From positions 1 through 64,000 of the forward strand of contig NZ_JACLAW010000005.1 of the NCBI RefSeq assembly GCF_014230315.1: DNA of 64,000 bases, in the 5' to 3' direction. How positions within the stretch are numbered: the stretch's first letter is position 1; each line of letters starts with the position of its first letter. The stretch is from Novosphingobium flavum. GTDB taxonomy: Bacteria > Pseudomonadota > Alphaproteobacteria > Sphingomonadales > Sphingomonadaceae. Both the position numbers and the translations under genes were made by a program. Below the pieces are notes generated by a model that was given only the letters and a program-made list of their open reading frames with translations, was not told the origin of the DNA and made no database searches. Shown one piece after another: positions 63,963 through 64,000 of this stretch.

Positions 63963-64000
63963 GGCCGCGCAGACAAGCATAGAAATTCAGGAGAGACACA

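Noticed and set aside
60600-63980. Minus-strand frame of 1126 aa across the STN receptor
   Set aside because: Shadow of the receptor; no ribosome-binding site or homology.

Overview
The window looks like chromosome of a sphingomonad alphaproteobacterium, most like Novosphingobium or a close relative. This is inferred from high GC, four TonB-dependent receptors (TBDRs), a DUF6481 protein, many Tat-type and lipoprotein leaders, plant-glycan and aromatic-ester hydrolases, and FecI/FecR signalling. No database was searched. I see no tRNA, rRNA, CRISPR array, prophage or complete insertion sequence. There are relics of an IS6-family element (two places) and of an IS3-type orfA.

Layout. 1-5.7 kb: IS6 relic, a two-gene minus-strand unit of unknown function with a duplicated ribosome-binding segment, a DUF6481 protein overlapping a spermidine-synthase-like methyltransferase, a MarR repressor divergent from a CBS-domain ClC channel with a perfect operator palindrome between them, and a small HNH protein. 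5.8-12.2 kb (minus strand): response regulator and kinase, then GH1, tannase/feruloyl esterase and GH43 genes. 12.9-18.7 kb: a tight four-gene unit of TBDR, FGE-fold protein, dienelactone-hydrolase-like protein and subclass B3 metallo-beta-lactamase-fold enzyme. In it the FGE-fold protein lacks the FGE cysteines and the hydrolase has Thr in place of its nucleophile. 19-22.3 kb: PilZ protein with an overlapping 51-aa membrane protein, a small unknown, a membrane-anchored DNA-binding/TPR regulator and a small HTH protein. 22.5-28 kb: response regulator and sensor kinase (with a ten-G tract inside the kinase gene), class A acid phosphatase, TBDR, strong terminator. 28.1-34.4 kb: a fourfold-repeat membrane protein and a tripartite RND efflux system. 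34.5-47 kb: DUF1993, LysR/SDR pair, then an aldarate/uronate block (5-dehydro-4-deoxyglucarate dehydratase, LysR, type B carboxylesterase, Tat-exported unknown, glucarate-type MFS transporter, TBDR) with a shared motif upstream of the dehydratase and the TBDR. 47-58.5 kb: autotransporter, then a 1785-aa hybrid kinase with nine tandem 92-residue HAMP-type units, overlapping a second REC-kinase-REC protein. 58.6-64 kb: IS3 relic, two candidate small ORFs, then ECF sigma, FecR and a TBDR with an N-terminal signalling (STN) domain.

Reading the parts together: most units pair an outer-membrane importer with periplasmic or exported hydrolases and a local regulator, as expected of an organism that scavenges plant-derived glycosides, uronates and aromatic esters. 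The most unusual items are the TBDR/FGE-fold/hydrolase/MBL operon, the ten-G tract in the sensor kinase, the nine-unit HAMP array feeding a two-protein phosphorelay without a visible HPt domain, and the shared motif linking the dehydratase and TBDR promoters.
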